A stretch of 64,000 nt of DNA, taken from assembly GCF_003061515.1 (NCBI RefSeq), contig NZ_CP028924.1, positions 1,798,001 to 1,862,000 on the forward strand, written 5' to 3'. The position numbers and the translations under genes are program-made. The notes beneath the pieces are model-generated. The model was given only the letters and a program-made list of their open reading frames with translations. It ran no database searches and was not told the origin of the DNA. Shown one piece after another: positions 43,808 to 52,015 of the stretch. Numbering within the stretch: the first letter of the stretch is position 1; the number at the start of each line of letters is the position of its first letter. Origin of the DNA: Colwellia sp. Arc7-D. GTDB taxonomy: Bacteria; Pseudomonadota; Gammaproteobacteria; Enterobacterales; Alteromonadaceae.

Positions 43808-45999
43808 TTACTTCAGTTGTAAGCATTGCTATAGGCAATTACCGTTTAACGCTAGATAGCTCATTACACTGGGCCATTCTACTATTAGCATTATTCGGTT
43901 TAGTGATTAGCTGTGTGATAATTTTTCGACGCTTTAAAAGTGATAGTAATACTATTTCAAATAAAAAAAATGCTTTTATAAATAGCAAAAGTATTCATGT
44001 ATCAATGTTGATTTTTGGCAATATTATTGCTTTTATCAGTATGCTGATTTTTCTTTTACCTTTTGAGATGAAAGTACAACCATCAACTTATGATGTGTTA
44101 CTAACTCAAGGTTTTAAAAAATCAGCAAAAAATGAAAATTTCAATATTCAGGGTATGGACAATATTAACATCACGCAGGCACTAAAATCTGCTCAGCGGA
44201 TATGGCTGTTATTAGATTCTGAAAAAAGTACCGCTGACAATCAGTCATTAAAGGAATGGTTAGCTAAAAACTATTCAGACAAAGTTGTAGTTATTAGCTC
44301 AACTCAAGACCTCACCAATGTTTGGGAAATGGTTAGCATTAATCAATCTAAAGGGTATAACGAACGCTATAACGTTCCGACATTAATACAAATATTTGGT
44401 GATGGGCTAAGTAAAATACAGTGGCAATATCTTGAGACTTTTAACCAAGTTAATAGTGATGTTTCTCACACCCAGATACTTGAAGCTGAAGCTGAAACAC
44501 CTACGCCTTTAAAAACAGGCGCATCCAAGAAACTTTCTATCAAATTTAAGTTTTATGCGAGTAATCCAATTACAGGATTTAGTTATTTACACTGGTCGAA
44601 ACAGTTAATTTTAGGGCAAGCAATAACGGTAACAGGGCAATTTCAACATTCTTCAGATATTAATAGTCAGTTTGAGCTGAGTTTAGTGAGCAATGACCGT
44701 ATTCAAGACAGTGTTATTGTTCAGCCGAATGACGTTTTTTCATTAACAACTACCAGTAAAATATCAGGCTTATTTAATTATCAGCTTATTGTAAAAGAGT
44801 TACTAAACAAAAGTGCGACGGCAAAAAAACTTTTTACCGTAAGTGAAGATATTGCTTTTAGCGTTGTTATGGGAAACCAACCCCGTGTATTGATTAAGCA
44901 ATCAGCACCGTCATTTGAAACTAGGCGGTTGAAGCAATGGTTGAATGAGGCTGGCAGCCAAGTAAGTGTTATAAGCCAAATAAGTAAAAGTAAATGGTCG
45001 TATCAGAGAGTAAATTCAGTTCAAAAAATAACAGAAAATCAATCTAACGACTTAACTGGCATATTATTAGAAAGCTATGATCTCCTGATTATCGACAGCA
45101 GAATGCTGCTTTCGTTGCCGACAATGGAAGTTGAGGCAATATATAATGCAATCAAAGATGGATTAGGGGTATTAATTAATGCGGATAGTACACTATTAAC
45201 AGCTGAAAATAGCCAATTTGATAAGCTCAATAGGTTACTGAACTTGTTTGAGTTAGCCTCTGTAGATGTCAATAACAACCAGGTTTTAGCTTATTGGCCA
45301 GAACAACCTAAATTAGCTAAAAGTGACGTTATATCCGCTCAATCGGTCTCAATTAATATAAATGCCAAGCAGGGACGAACTATTGTTGAGTCAGGTAATG
45401 GTCAGGCATTAGTTGCTAAACAATCATTGGGTTTAGGGTCTGTGGCACTGACGGTACTTAATGAAACTTATCAATGGTCATCACAAATCAGCCCTGCGTA
45501 CTATAGCGCTTATTGGCAGTATTTATTATTGAACATATCTAGAGGTGAACAAAACACCCGATGGGTAATGCCTTCAACAAACGTGTATGCAAAGGTTGAT
45601 CAGCATCAAAATATTTGTTTAATGTCATCACTAGAAAAGGTGGTTGTTGCTCAGTTGTCGCTAACGGCATATCCGCTTTTAAACAATCAACAGTGTGGAC
45701 AATTTTTAGCTAGCCAAGCAGGTTGGTATTTATTTCAAGCCTTAAATGATCAACAGTCAATACTGTCTGAGCAAGCTCGCTACTTTTATGACCAGGACGC
45801 TTTTCCAGCTTGGCAGCAGGGCATTAAGCATGCAGTGAGTCAATTTAATGCTGATGCTAACTATACCGATAATTATGCCGATAATGATGCATTTAATTCA
45901 TCGCATGTTTATCAGCAAGTTGATAAATTTATACTATGGCTAATCATGTTTGTATCACTGGTATTATTATGGTTCGAGAGAAAGTGGCAGAGTAATTAA
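43804..45999 (+). CDS. large membrane protein, last gene of the MoxR-TldD cluster
   Basis: The protein has 731 residues starting at GTG 43804, overlapping the DUF4175-like stop by four bases. Helices lie near 22-42, 68-88 and 700-722 (FILWLIMFVSLVLLWFERKW). The extracytoplasmic core carries a segment like a class I amidotransferase or GATase-type Rossmann domain (YDLLIIDSRMLLSLPTMEVEAIYNAIKDGLGVLINADS), similar to families found beside BatA proteins, but no catalytic triad is evident. I cannot name the family. Confidence 0.6.
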   Translation: MITSVVSIAIGNYRLTLDSSLHWAILLLALFGLVISCVIIFRRFKSDSNTISNKKNAFINSKSIHVSMLIFGNIIAFISMLIFLLPFEMKVQPSTYDVLLTQGFKKSAKNENFNIQGMDNINITQALKSAQRIWLLLDSEKSTADNQSLKEWLAKNYSDKVVVISSTQDLTNVWEMVSINQSKGYNERYNVPTLIQIFGDGLSKIQWQYLETFNQVNSDVSHTQILEAEAETPTPLKTGASKKLSIKFKFYASNPITGFSYLHWSKQLILGQAITVTGQFQHSSDINSQFELSLVSNDRIQDSVIVQPNDVFSLTTTSKISGLFNYQLIVKELLNKSATAKKLFTVSEDIAFSVVMGNQPRVLIKQSAPSFETRRLKQWLNEAGSQVSVISQISKSKWSYQRVNSVQKITENQSNDLTGILLESYDLLIIDSRMLLSLPTMEVEAIYNAIKDGLGVLINADSTLLTAENSQFDKLNRLLNLFELASVDVNNNQVLAYWPEQPKLAKSDVISAQSVSININAKQGRTIVESGNGQALVAKQSLGLGSVALTVLNETYQWSSQISPAYYSAYWQYLLLNISRGEQNTRWVMPSTNVYAKVDQHQNICLMSSLEKVVVAQLSLTAYPLLNNQQCGQFLASQAGWYLFQALNDQQSILSEQARYFYDQDAFPAWQQGIKHAVSQFNADANYTDNYADNDAFNSSHVYQQVDKFILWLIMFVSLVLLWFERKWQSN

Positions 46000-46005
46000 A
46001 TTGTT

Positions 46006-46065
46006 AAGTCTTTAGACAAGTGCTTAGCTAAGTTTTTAAATAAGTCCTTAGACAAGTAAATAGCG
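46006..46065. repeat. 12-bp tandem repeat, five imperfect copies
   Basis: Units read AAGTCTTTAGAC, AAGTGCTTAGCT, AAGTTTTTAAAT, AAGTCCTTAGAC and AAGTAAATAGCG, back to back, directly after the 731-aa gene and before the convergent MFS gene. There is no spacer, so it is not CRISPR. Origin may be slippage. Confidence 0.75.
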
Positions 46066-46105
46066 AAAGGCTCAGTGAACTAAGTTTACCTGAAACTATG
46101 TTTAT

Positions 46106-47365
46106 TTAACGAATATCTTCCTGACTAAAGTGAAAATCAACAGAGGCAATAATAAGTAAAATAGCGCCAAATAATATAGCCCAATGAGCACCCAGTAATG
46201 CTAATGCGCTACCAATAAGTGCCATAAGTACATTCGCAACACTAAATGTAGTAGTAATTAACCCCATAAGTTGGCCTTGTTCAATATCGGCATATTGTTC
46301 TGAAATATACACCGGTAACAAACCATTAAATATAGCGATTGCGATACCTGTTATGGCATAAACTGGCCAAACATTAGTCTCTGTTAGTAATAAGTGTAAA
46401 CTAAATAAAACTGCCATTAATACCATGCCAAATATAGCGCCAAACTTTAGCCCCATGATTAGCTTCAATTTTTTAACAAAAAATACACTAGTGATTGTCA
46501 TACATAAAGTTAATACAACAGTAATATAGCCAATGTTCAGACTTGTAAAATTAAAGTTTTCAACTAACCAAACTGGATAAAATTCGTAGTAGGCATTTAG
46601 GCCCAAAGTAGCCAGTAAATAAATTAAAAATATACGCCTAATTTTTGTATTAGCGAGTAAAGCAAATGAGTTCTGCTTACTAAATAGTTGTGAGAACTTG
46701 ACATTAGATTGATTGAGTTCTGAAGCATCAGCTTGTAAAAAAAATGTAACACTGAGTAGAGCTATGACTAAGGCTATAGCTGCTAAGTAGAAAACAGCAT
46801 CTAAACCATAAACGGCAAGTAACCCTCCAGCTAAAGGGCCAAGTAACCAACCAATATAGCCGGTAGCATTTACAAGGTTAAAGGTATGTGTTTTATCCAA
46901 TGTTGGAGATAGATCTACTGCGATTGCTTTCGCTATACTGATATTTCCTGAAAAAATTCCTGTTATAAAACGTGCAAAAATGAACATTAAAAAACTTTCA
47001 GCAACAACCGCTAATGCTGATAGCACATAACCAATAATAGTTAACACTAGGGTAATAAGTAAGGTTTTCTTACGTCCATAAAGACCTGAAGCAGCGCCTA
47101 AAACTGAGCTACCTAAAATAACACCAAGTGGATATATAGCTAATATTATACCAAGTGAAATTTTGCCAGGTAAATCTGCAAAAGTAGTTAGAGGGCTAAT
47201 TTCATTAAGAAAAATAGGTGCTAGTACTGGGTAAGGCAATGCGATACCAGCGCAACTAAACAGTACCACTAACATGACAGAATATAGTGTTTTTTGGGCT
47301 TTAAATTTTTCGACGGTGGAGGCGCTCTCTGTCGGCTCTTTTATTTGAGATAAGTGAATTGTCAT
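46106..47365 (-). CDS. MFS transporter (DHA1-like)
   Basis: The protein has 419 residues and about 12 membrane helices. The MFS loop 2-3 motif is GLYGRKKTLLITLVL (G-x-x-x-D/G-R-x-G-R/K-K type), and helices 4-5 hold FARFITGIFSGNISIAKAI and YIGWLLGPLAGGLLAVYG, the antiporter-type motif C region. The N-terminal about 28 residues are cytoplasmic. It is probably a drug/H+ antiporter or sugar efflux protein, with no substrate evidence. It is a single gene; its upstream region is shared with the rstA-like gene. Confidence 0.85.
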   Translation of the reverse strand: MTIHLSQIKEPTESASTVEKFKAQKTLYSVMLVVLFSCAGIALPYPVLAPIFLNEISPLTTFADLPGKISLGIILAIYPLGVILGSSVLGAASGLYGRKKTLLITLVLTIIGYVLSALAVVAESFLMFIFARFITGIFSGNISIAKAIAVDLSPTLDKTHTFNLVNATGYIGWLLGPLAGGLLAVYGLDAVFYLAAIALVIALLSVTFFLQADASELNQSNVKFSQLFSKQNSFALLANTKIRRIFLIYLLATLGLNAYYEFYPVWLVENFNFTSLNIGYITVVLTLCMTITSVFFVKKLKLIMGLKFGAIFGMVLMAVLFSLHLLLTETNVWPVYAITGIAIAIFNGLLPVYISEQYADIEQGQLMGLITTTFSVANVLMALIGSALALLGAHWAILFGAILLIIASVDFHFSQEDIR

Positions 47366-47751
47366 AGAGCGTTTTAGGTCTTAAAATTAACATCAGGTTG
47401 TGTACATATCATAAATGCCATGAGCAGCTAAGTAAAACGCCATGATTAAATAAATACAGATTATTGTGAAAATACTTTTTTATAAATACTATAAAAATTA
47501 GTTACTTATGTTGGTGTAATTAAGTGTAAACTTAGGGTAATAAATTGTACTATTGCCGTAACACCTTGTACATGGCGTTGTTAATTAATAGTAAACATTT
47601 TATGATTATAAAAATTAAAATCATTCATACTTTCAATGGTTGTTATTTATTTATTGATTCGCATTAAACCGCGGCAGTAAACATTGAACCGTGTTGATAA
47701 TACATCCATGAGAATACTGTTAATTCAGTGTAATAAAGTAGGATCAAGTTA
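47366..47751. other. 386-base divergent intergenic region
   Basis: AT-rich space between the MFS gene and the response regulator gene. No gene or strong repeat is visible. Promoters for both genes are expected here; I could not assign one with confidence. Confidence 0.5.
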
Positions 47752-48465
47752 ATGCCAGATAATATGTCAGTAAAGAAAATATTGCTTGTTGAAGATGACC
47801 GCCAGTTATCGGATTTAGTCACTGAGTTTTTAGAAAGTGAAGGTTACCACGTTAAACAAGAGTTTAGAGGTGACACGGTCGAAAAGCGCGTTGATAAGTT
47901 TGTCCCAGATTTAATCATTCTAGATATTATGTTACCTGGCAAAGATGGTTTTGCGGTTTGTAAAGATTTACGACCTAGTTTTAAAGGTCCAATTCTAATG
48001 CTGACTGCTAAGGGCACTGACTTTGATCAAGTATTAGGTTTAGAAATTGGCGCTGATGATTACGTTATCAAGCCTGTAGAACCTAGAGTACTACTTGCTC
48101 GTGTTAATGCACTTTTACGCCGAGGCCAGTTACCTTCTGAAGGCAAAGAAAGTGCTGAAATTGATTGTGGTGAGTTACATATAAGCCGTGGTTCAAGACA
48201 AGTAACATTACACGGTAAAAATGTAGATCTAACAAGTCAAGAATTCGATTTACTTTGGTTACTAGCAAGTCGTTCAGGCGAAGTTCAAAACCGAGATTAT
48301 ATATATAAAGCGGTTGTTGGCCGTGAGTACGACGGTATGGACAGAAGTGTTGATGTACGTATTTCTCGTTTACGCAAAAAATTGCATGACAGTAATGAAA
48401 CTCCTTTTCGAATTAAAACTATTTGGGGACAAGGCTACTTATTTGTCCCTGACGCTTGGAGTTAA
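47752..48465 (+). CDS. OmpR-family response regulator (RstA-like)
   Basis: The protein has 237 residues. The receiver domain has LVEDD near 12-16, the phosphoacceptor Asp58 in DLIILDIMLPGKDGF and Lys in ADDYVIKPVEP. The C-terminal winged helix contains LTSQEFDLLWLLASRSGEVQNRDYIYKAV and the recognition segment RSVDVRISRLRKKLHD, then IKTIWGQGYLFVP. It resembles RstA. A start four codons later (MSVKKI) is possible. The gene precedes the kinase by 76 bases, with a hairpin between. Confidence 0.88.
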   Translation: MPDNMSVKKILLVEDDRQLSDLVTEFLESEGYHVKQEFRGDTVEKRVDKFVPDLIILDIMLPGKDGFAVCKDLRPSFKGPILMLTAKGTDFDQVLGLEIGADDYVIKPVEPRVLLARVNALLRRGQLPSEGKESAEIDCGELHISRGSRQVTLHGKNVDLTSQEFDLLWLLASRSGEVQNRDYIYKAVVGREYDGMDRSVDVRISRLRKKLHDSNETPFRIKTIWGQGYLFVPDAWS

Positions 48466-48485
48466 GTATTATTTCAATGTGTAAA

Positions 48486-48530
48486 CTGATGAGTTGCTAC
48501 GCCAATTCATCAGTGTTTCTTCCCTCTTTT
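48486..48530 (+). terminator. hairpin between response regulator and kinase (attenuator-like)
   Basis: CTGATGAGTTG (48486-48496) pairs with CAATTCATCAG (48503-48513) including one G-U pair, six-base loop. It is followed by TGTTTCTTCCCTCTTTTT. It sits about 12 bases before the kinase start and would reduce kinase expression relative to the regulator. Confidence 0.7.
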
Positions 48531-48541
48531 TAGGCATTTTG

Positions 48542-49834
48542 ATGAAACTTGGTCGCTCATTTTTTAGCTTATATTTCCTGATAATCTCTATTTTTATCGT
48601 ATTCTCATGGATGCTCGATGAAGTGTGGAGTTCTTATCTTGAACAGGATATAGAGTCTTATACTGGCTATAAAAGTATGTTGCTCTCGCTTTCTAATTAT
48701 TTAGAAAAACATCCAGAAAACGAATGGCAGGAAATACTGTCAGGTGCATCTGAGCAATGGAAACTGCCATTAAAGTTAATGTCAGAACAACAAGTAGAGA
48801 AAATCAGTCATCAGCGCCATGATGTAATCAAAGAAGATAACACTCACATTTTTTATGATAATGATGCTGTAGAAATTCATCATCGTATCAATAGCACAGG
48901 TGCAGTGATTGTACTTGGCCCAGCCAAAATGCCAACAAGGCCAAGAGTTGAAGCCTTAATTCGTGTTATTTTACTCGCCAGTTTAGCCTGCTTATTGTTT
49001 TTTTGGTTACGCCCTTTATCTCGTGATTTGGATCAACTACGAAAAACAGCTATAGCGTTTGGCCAAGAAAGTTTTGATATGGTAGCGCCGAAAGCTAGAT
49101 CAACAATGACCGAACCTATGGTAACGGCCTTTAATACCATGGCACATCGTATTAAACGTTTAATAGATGCTCATAAAGAATTGTCTACAGCGGTAGCGCA
49201 TGAACTGCGCACTCCTTTAGCACGCACCAAGTTTGCCTTACAAATGCTAGCGTGTACCGATGATAAAGCCAAACAAGAAAGATACCGTAACGCTATAAGT
49301 AAAGATATTTGTGAATTAGAACAGCTTATTAACGAAATGTTGATTTATGCTAGTTTCGATAATGAAAAGCCACAGCTAAATTTTTCTCAAGAATCGATGG
49401 TTGATATTGTTAAAAATCAGGTGGGTAATTATCAACAGTTTGAGCAAAGCTTTAATATTACTAATTCAATTGGTGATGACAAAGTTGACGTTGATCGTCA
49501 ATTTATTGCTCGCGCGCTGAACAACTATATATCCAACGCTATAAAATATGGAAACGGTAAAATAGACATCGCTATTTCGAAAAACGCTGAACACTGTCAG
49601 GTAATAGTTACCGACAATGGTGAGGGTGTTTGTGATGATTTTAAATGCACCATATTTGATGCATTTTCCCGTGGTGATATTTCTCGTAATCGTGAAACGG
49701 GAGGCTTTGGTTTAGGTCTAGCGATTGTATGCCGTATTATGGAATGGCATGGAGGCAGTGCCTCTGTTGTTGATAGTGAAAATGGCGGAGCAAGTTTCAT
49801 TCTCAGTTGGCCGATTAAACACATTGCAAGTTAA
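48542..49834 (+). CDS. sensor histidine kinase (RstB-like)
   Basis: The kinase has 430 residues from ATG 48542; a TTG at 48494 opens the frame earlier, but the hairpin covers that start. It has helix 1 (about 9-28), a periplasmic sensor of about 110 residues, helix 2 (about 143-160), HAMP, then HisKA with His in STAVAHELRTPLART. The ATPase has the N box NNYISNAIKYG, DNGEGV, FDAFSRGD and GGFGLGLAI. It pairs with the response regulator upstream. Signal unknown. Confidence 0.88.
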   Translation: MKLGRSFFSLYFLIISIFIVFSWMLDEVWSSYLEQDIESYTGYKSMLLSLSNYLEKHPENEWQEILSGASEQWKLPLKLMSEQQVEKISHQRHDVIKEDNTHIFYDNDAVEIHHRINSTGAVIVLGPAKMPTRPRVEALIRVILLASLACLLFFWLRPLSRDLDQLRKTAIAFGQESFDMVAPKARSTMTEPMVTAFNTMAHRIKRLIDAHKELSTAVAHELRTPLARTKFALQMLACTDDKAKQERYRNAISKDICELEQLINEMLIYASFDNEKPQLNFSQESMVDIVKNQVGNYQQFEQSFNITNSIGDDKVDVDRQFIARALNNYISNAIKYGNGKIDIAISKNAEHCQVIVTDNGEGVCDDFKCTIFDAFSRGDISRNRETGGFGLGLAIVCRIMEWHGGSASVVDSENGGASFILSWPIKHIAS

Positions 49835-49913
49835 TGAGTGATAACTGTACAACATTATGTATTTATTATAAAAATACATAATTAATTCAACTTAGCTATA
49901 AAGTAATTTATTT

Positions 49914-49941
49914 GATTGCCGATAAAGTATTATCGGCAATC
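49914..49941. repeat. perfect 12-bp inverted repeat before the VC2046-like gene
   Basis: GATTGCCGATAA (49914-49925), loop AGTA, TTATCGGCAATC (49930-49941). It sits 15 bases ahead of the TTG start at 49957 and 80 bases after the kinase stop. There is no U tract. It may be an operator or an mRNA hairpin. Confidence 0.6.
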
Positions 49942-49956
49942 AATAAGTAGATTATT

Positions 49957-50490
49957 TTGACAGTAGACGCATTATCAAACGACATACTTGTACATGAACT
50001 TCAATTAGGCGAACAGCTTAATGAAAGCGTTCATAACAAACGTCGCTCTGATTTTTCGTTATTATTGGCGATGCTAACCGATGATGTGCGAGCGCACAGT
50101 CAGTTCAAACTTCCACAAACTATTACGCCTGAAAACACGACTTCAACAGAACAATTACGAAAACATTTTCAACTGCCAAATGAAGCACCTATCGCCTTAA
50201 AGAACATTGAAGATACTCAACTTTTTAATCAAGCTGTCCTAATTGAATCTAAACAGTTAGACCATTTACGTTTATTGAATGCATTAACCCCCAATCCTTT
50301 GGCGTTTCGTGACGATGCTAGCTTTATAAACCAGCAAGTAATAAGTAATACAAGTTTGTATTGTCAGCAGAAATATAAAGATAAAACATTAGAGCAAACT
50401 CAACCAAAAGCTGAGTTTAATGCTGATGCTTGGTTTTCAGGAATAAAAAACTCGTTAGATAAATCAGAATTTTTGTCAGCTGTTGTTTAA
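49957..50490 (+). CDS. VC2046/SO_2500-like uncharacterised protein
   Basis: A 177-aa soluble protein that begins with the conserved-looking HELQLGEQLNESVHNKRRSDFSLLLAMLTDDVRAHSQF. I associate this pattern with the VC2046/SO_2500 family found in Vibrio and Shewanella; the function is unknown. The start is TTG at 49957; no ATG is near, so the start is uncertain. The 3' end overlaps the convergent ychJ by four bases. Confidence 0.7.
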   Translation: MTVDALSNDILVHELQLGEQLNESVHNKRRSDFSLLLAMLTDDVRAHSQFKLPQTITPENTTSTEQLRKHFQLPNEAPIALKNIEDTQLFNQAVLIESKQLDHLRLLNALTPNPLAFRDDASFINQQVISNTSLYCQQKYKDKTLEQTQPKAEFNADAWFSGIKNSLDKSEFLSAVV

Positions 50491-50975
50491 AATGCTTTAG
50501 CGCAACATTGTTTAAATTTTTTATTGCTCTGACAAAAACAAGTATCGTTTCTTTTAGGTTTAATTAACACTTTACTGTCTGATACATCGCCATCTAAATA
50601 ACGCCAAGCGTTATCTTCAATTATAAAGTTCGAGTTCTCACGCATTTGCCATATTTGCCCCTGATGCTGATAAAAGGCCGAAAATTCAACTTGAGCACTT
50701 TCTTTATTTATTTTATTTTTTTGATATTCGCTAGCATTATGAATAACAAGTTTTAACCATTTTGTTTGTGCAGCCCACTGTTCAATGTCAACAATCGACT
50801 GTTCAAGCTGACTTGCTTTTGCATAGGTAAGATAAATATATTCTGCATTTTTAGTCGCGTAAGCTGAGTAGCGAGATCGCATTAATTGTTCAGGAGAGTT
50901 TGCTGGTATTGTTGCCATTATTAATGGTTGGCAACATTGAGCATAGGTGAGTTCTAAGCCGCATGGACATTGCAT
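50487..50975 (-). CDS. ychJ: YchJ family SEC-C protein
   Basis: The protein has 162 residues. An N-terminal SEC-C-like metal-binding motif (CPCGLELTYAQCC) is followed by PEQLMRSRYSAYATKNAEYIY, and a second SEC-C motif (CFCQSNKKFKQCC) sits at the C-terminus. The middle is an NTF2-like fold (AQVEFSAFYQHQGQIWQMRENSNF). This matches E. coli YchJ, whose function is not settled. It is a single gene, with its 3' end overlapping the VC2046-like gene. Confidence 0.9.
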   Translation of the reverse strand: MQCPCGLELTYAQCCQPLIMATIPANSPEQLMRSRYSAYATKNAEYIYLTYAKASQLEQSIVDIEQWAAQTKWLKLVIHNASEYQKNKINKESAQVEFSAFYQHQGQIWQMRENSNFIIEDNAWRYLDGDVSDSKVLIKPKRNDTCFCQSNKKFKQCCAKAF

Positions 50976-51113
50976 TTAAGTATTCTATTAAATATTCAAT
51001 TTCGGCTAGTTTATCATGACAACCTACAACCATTGAAATATTTATCTACAGCCAATCTATGAATAATTCGTTAAAGCAATCACCATTAAGTTGGCACTTA
51101 ATAAGAGAATAAT

Positions 51114-51140
51114 AAGAGGGAAGGGAGTTCAGCCCCTCTT
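51114..51140 (-). terminator. terminator-like hairpin after sulA
   Basis: AAGAGGG (51114-51120) pairs with CCCTCTT (51134-51140) around a 13-base loop. On the minus strand a moderately T-rich stretch follows. It lies 30 bases past the sulA stop. Confidence 0.5.
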
Positions 51141-51170
51141 TAATCTAATGAGACATGGTGAAAAATTATT

Positions 51171-51641
51171 TTAATGTAATTGCTGTGTTTGGCCAACGCT
51201 TATTGGTTGCAAGAGTATACAATGAGTTTTACCCATCGCTGCGCAGTGTGCTATTTCATTTAATTCTTCTTGATTATAACTCGCGCCTGACAAAATCATG
51301 GCTGAACAAGTACCTTTTAATAAGGTGTTTTTAATATGTTCTAGACTAACATTGACCTTATTTGCATTCACTTTTAATATTTTAGCTGGATTAATTTTAC
51401 CCATATTAGAGAGCTGCTCTAACGAATCACTTTCAGGGTTAATCATTAAAATCCACTTGTTATTATCGTAATGTTTTTCACAAATATCTTGATATCTTTC
51501 AGATAATTCAAAAGGATTATTTACCGGTACAGTATTACACCAAGGAGAGGTTAGGCTTATTTCTCGGGTATTATCTAGTACAGAGTTTAAGTCTAAGTTG
51601 TTGTTATTAAATTCTAAATTTACTTTGTTGATGTTAATCAT
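51171..51641 (-). CDS. sulA: SOS cell division inhibitor SulA
   Basis: SulA binds FtsZ and stops septation during DNA damage. The 156 residues start at ATG 51641 (GAGG eight bases upstream; the GTG at 51650 overlaps that site). The conserved C-terminal half includes KWILMINPESDSLEQLSNMGKINPAKILKVN and MILSGASYNQEELNEIAHCAAMGKTHCILLQP. Its promoter overlaps a near-perfect LexA operator, so SOS control is well supported. It is slightly shorter than E. coli SulA (169) but the fold core is complete. Confidence 0.9.
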   Translation of the reverse strand: MININKVNLEFNNNNLDLNSVLDNTREISLTSPWCNTVPVNNPFELSERYQDICEKHYDNNKWILMINPESDSLEQLSNMGKINPAKILKVNANKVNVSLEHIKNTLLKGTCSAMILSGASYNQEELNEIAHCAAMGKTHCILLQPISVGQTQQLH

Positions 51642-51652
51642 GTTGCTCACCT

Positions 51653-51682
51653 CGATATACTGTATGCATATACAGTATATCG
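51653..51682. promoter_or_regulatory. LexA operator of sulA
   Basis: CTGTATGCATATACAG (51660-51675) is an exact CTGT-N8-ACAG LexA box. The palindrome extends to 13-bp arms (CGATATACTGTAT at 51653-51665 and ATACAGTATATCG at 51670-51682). It lies 12 bases upstream of the sulA ATG. Confidence 0.95.
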
Positions 51683-51700
51683 GTTATGGTTTGATTTCAA
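51672..51700 (-). promoter_or_regulatory. sulA sigma-70 promoter overlapping LexA box
   Basis: On the minus strand TTGAAA (51695-51700) is followed after 17 bases by TACTGT (51672-51677), or after 15 by TATACT (51674-51679). The -10 lies inside the LexA operator, as expected for SOS repression. Confidence 0.6.
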
Positions 51701-52015
51701 GTATTATTTACAACATTCAGCAATATATATAATGCTAAGTTAATAAAGGATGGTAGTGATACTGATCTAGCAATGTGATGGATTTATGATCGTTTATTTA
51801 AGCTAAATTTAAATTGCAGTATTTCTACTATGAACCACTATTTGTTTAAAATTGATTAGGGGAGAAAATTAGTTTATAAATTTGAGTTATCAGAGGTATC
51901 ATTATGCTAGTGTACTGCTTCAAATTAATAGCTCGCTGAACACGACTATTAATCCTCAATCAATAATTTGAACTTTAGTTGCTGGCTAATGTGTTAGTAA
52001 GGTTAGATAATTTTT
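51683..52015. other. divergent intergenic region sulA/DUF1461
   Basis: AT-rich, holding the sulA promoter at one end. No other gene or repeat is visible, and the DUF1461 gene promoter is not identified. Confidence 0.5.

Noticed and set aside
46006-46065. Possible CRISPR array
   Set aside because: Units are 12 bases, contiguous and degenerate with no spacers, and no cas genes are nearby.
51683-52015. Second LexA box or prophage attachment near sulA
   Set aside because: Only one CTGT-N8-ACAG match is visible, and no integrase or direct repeats are present.
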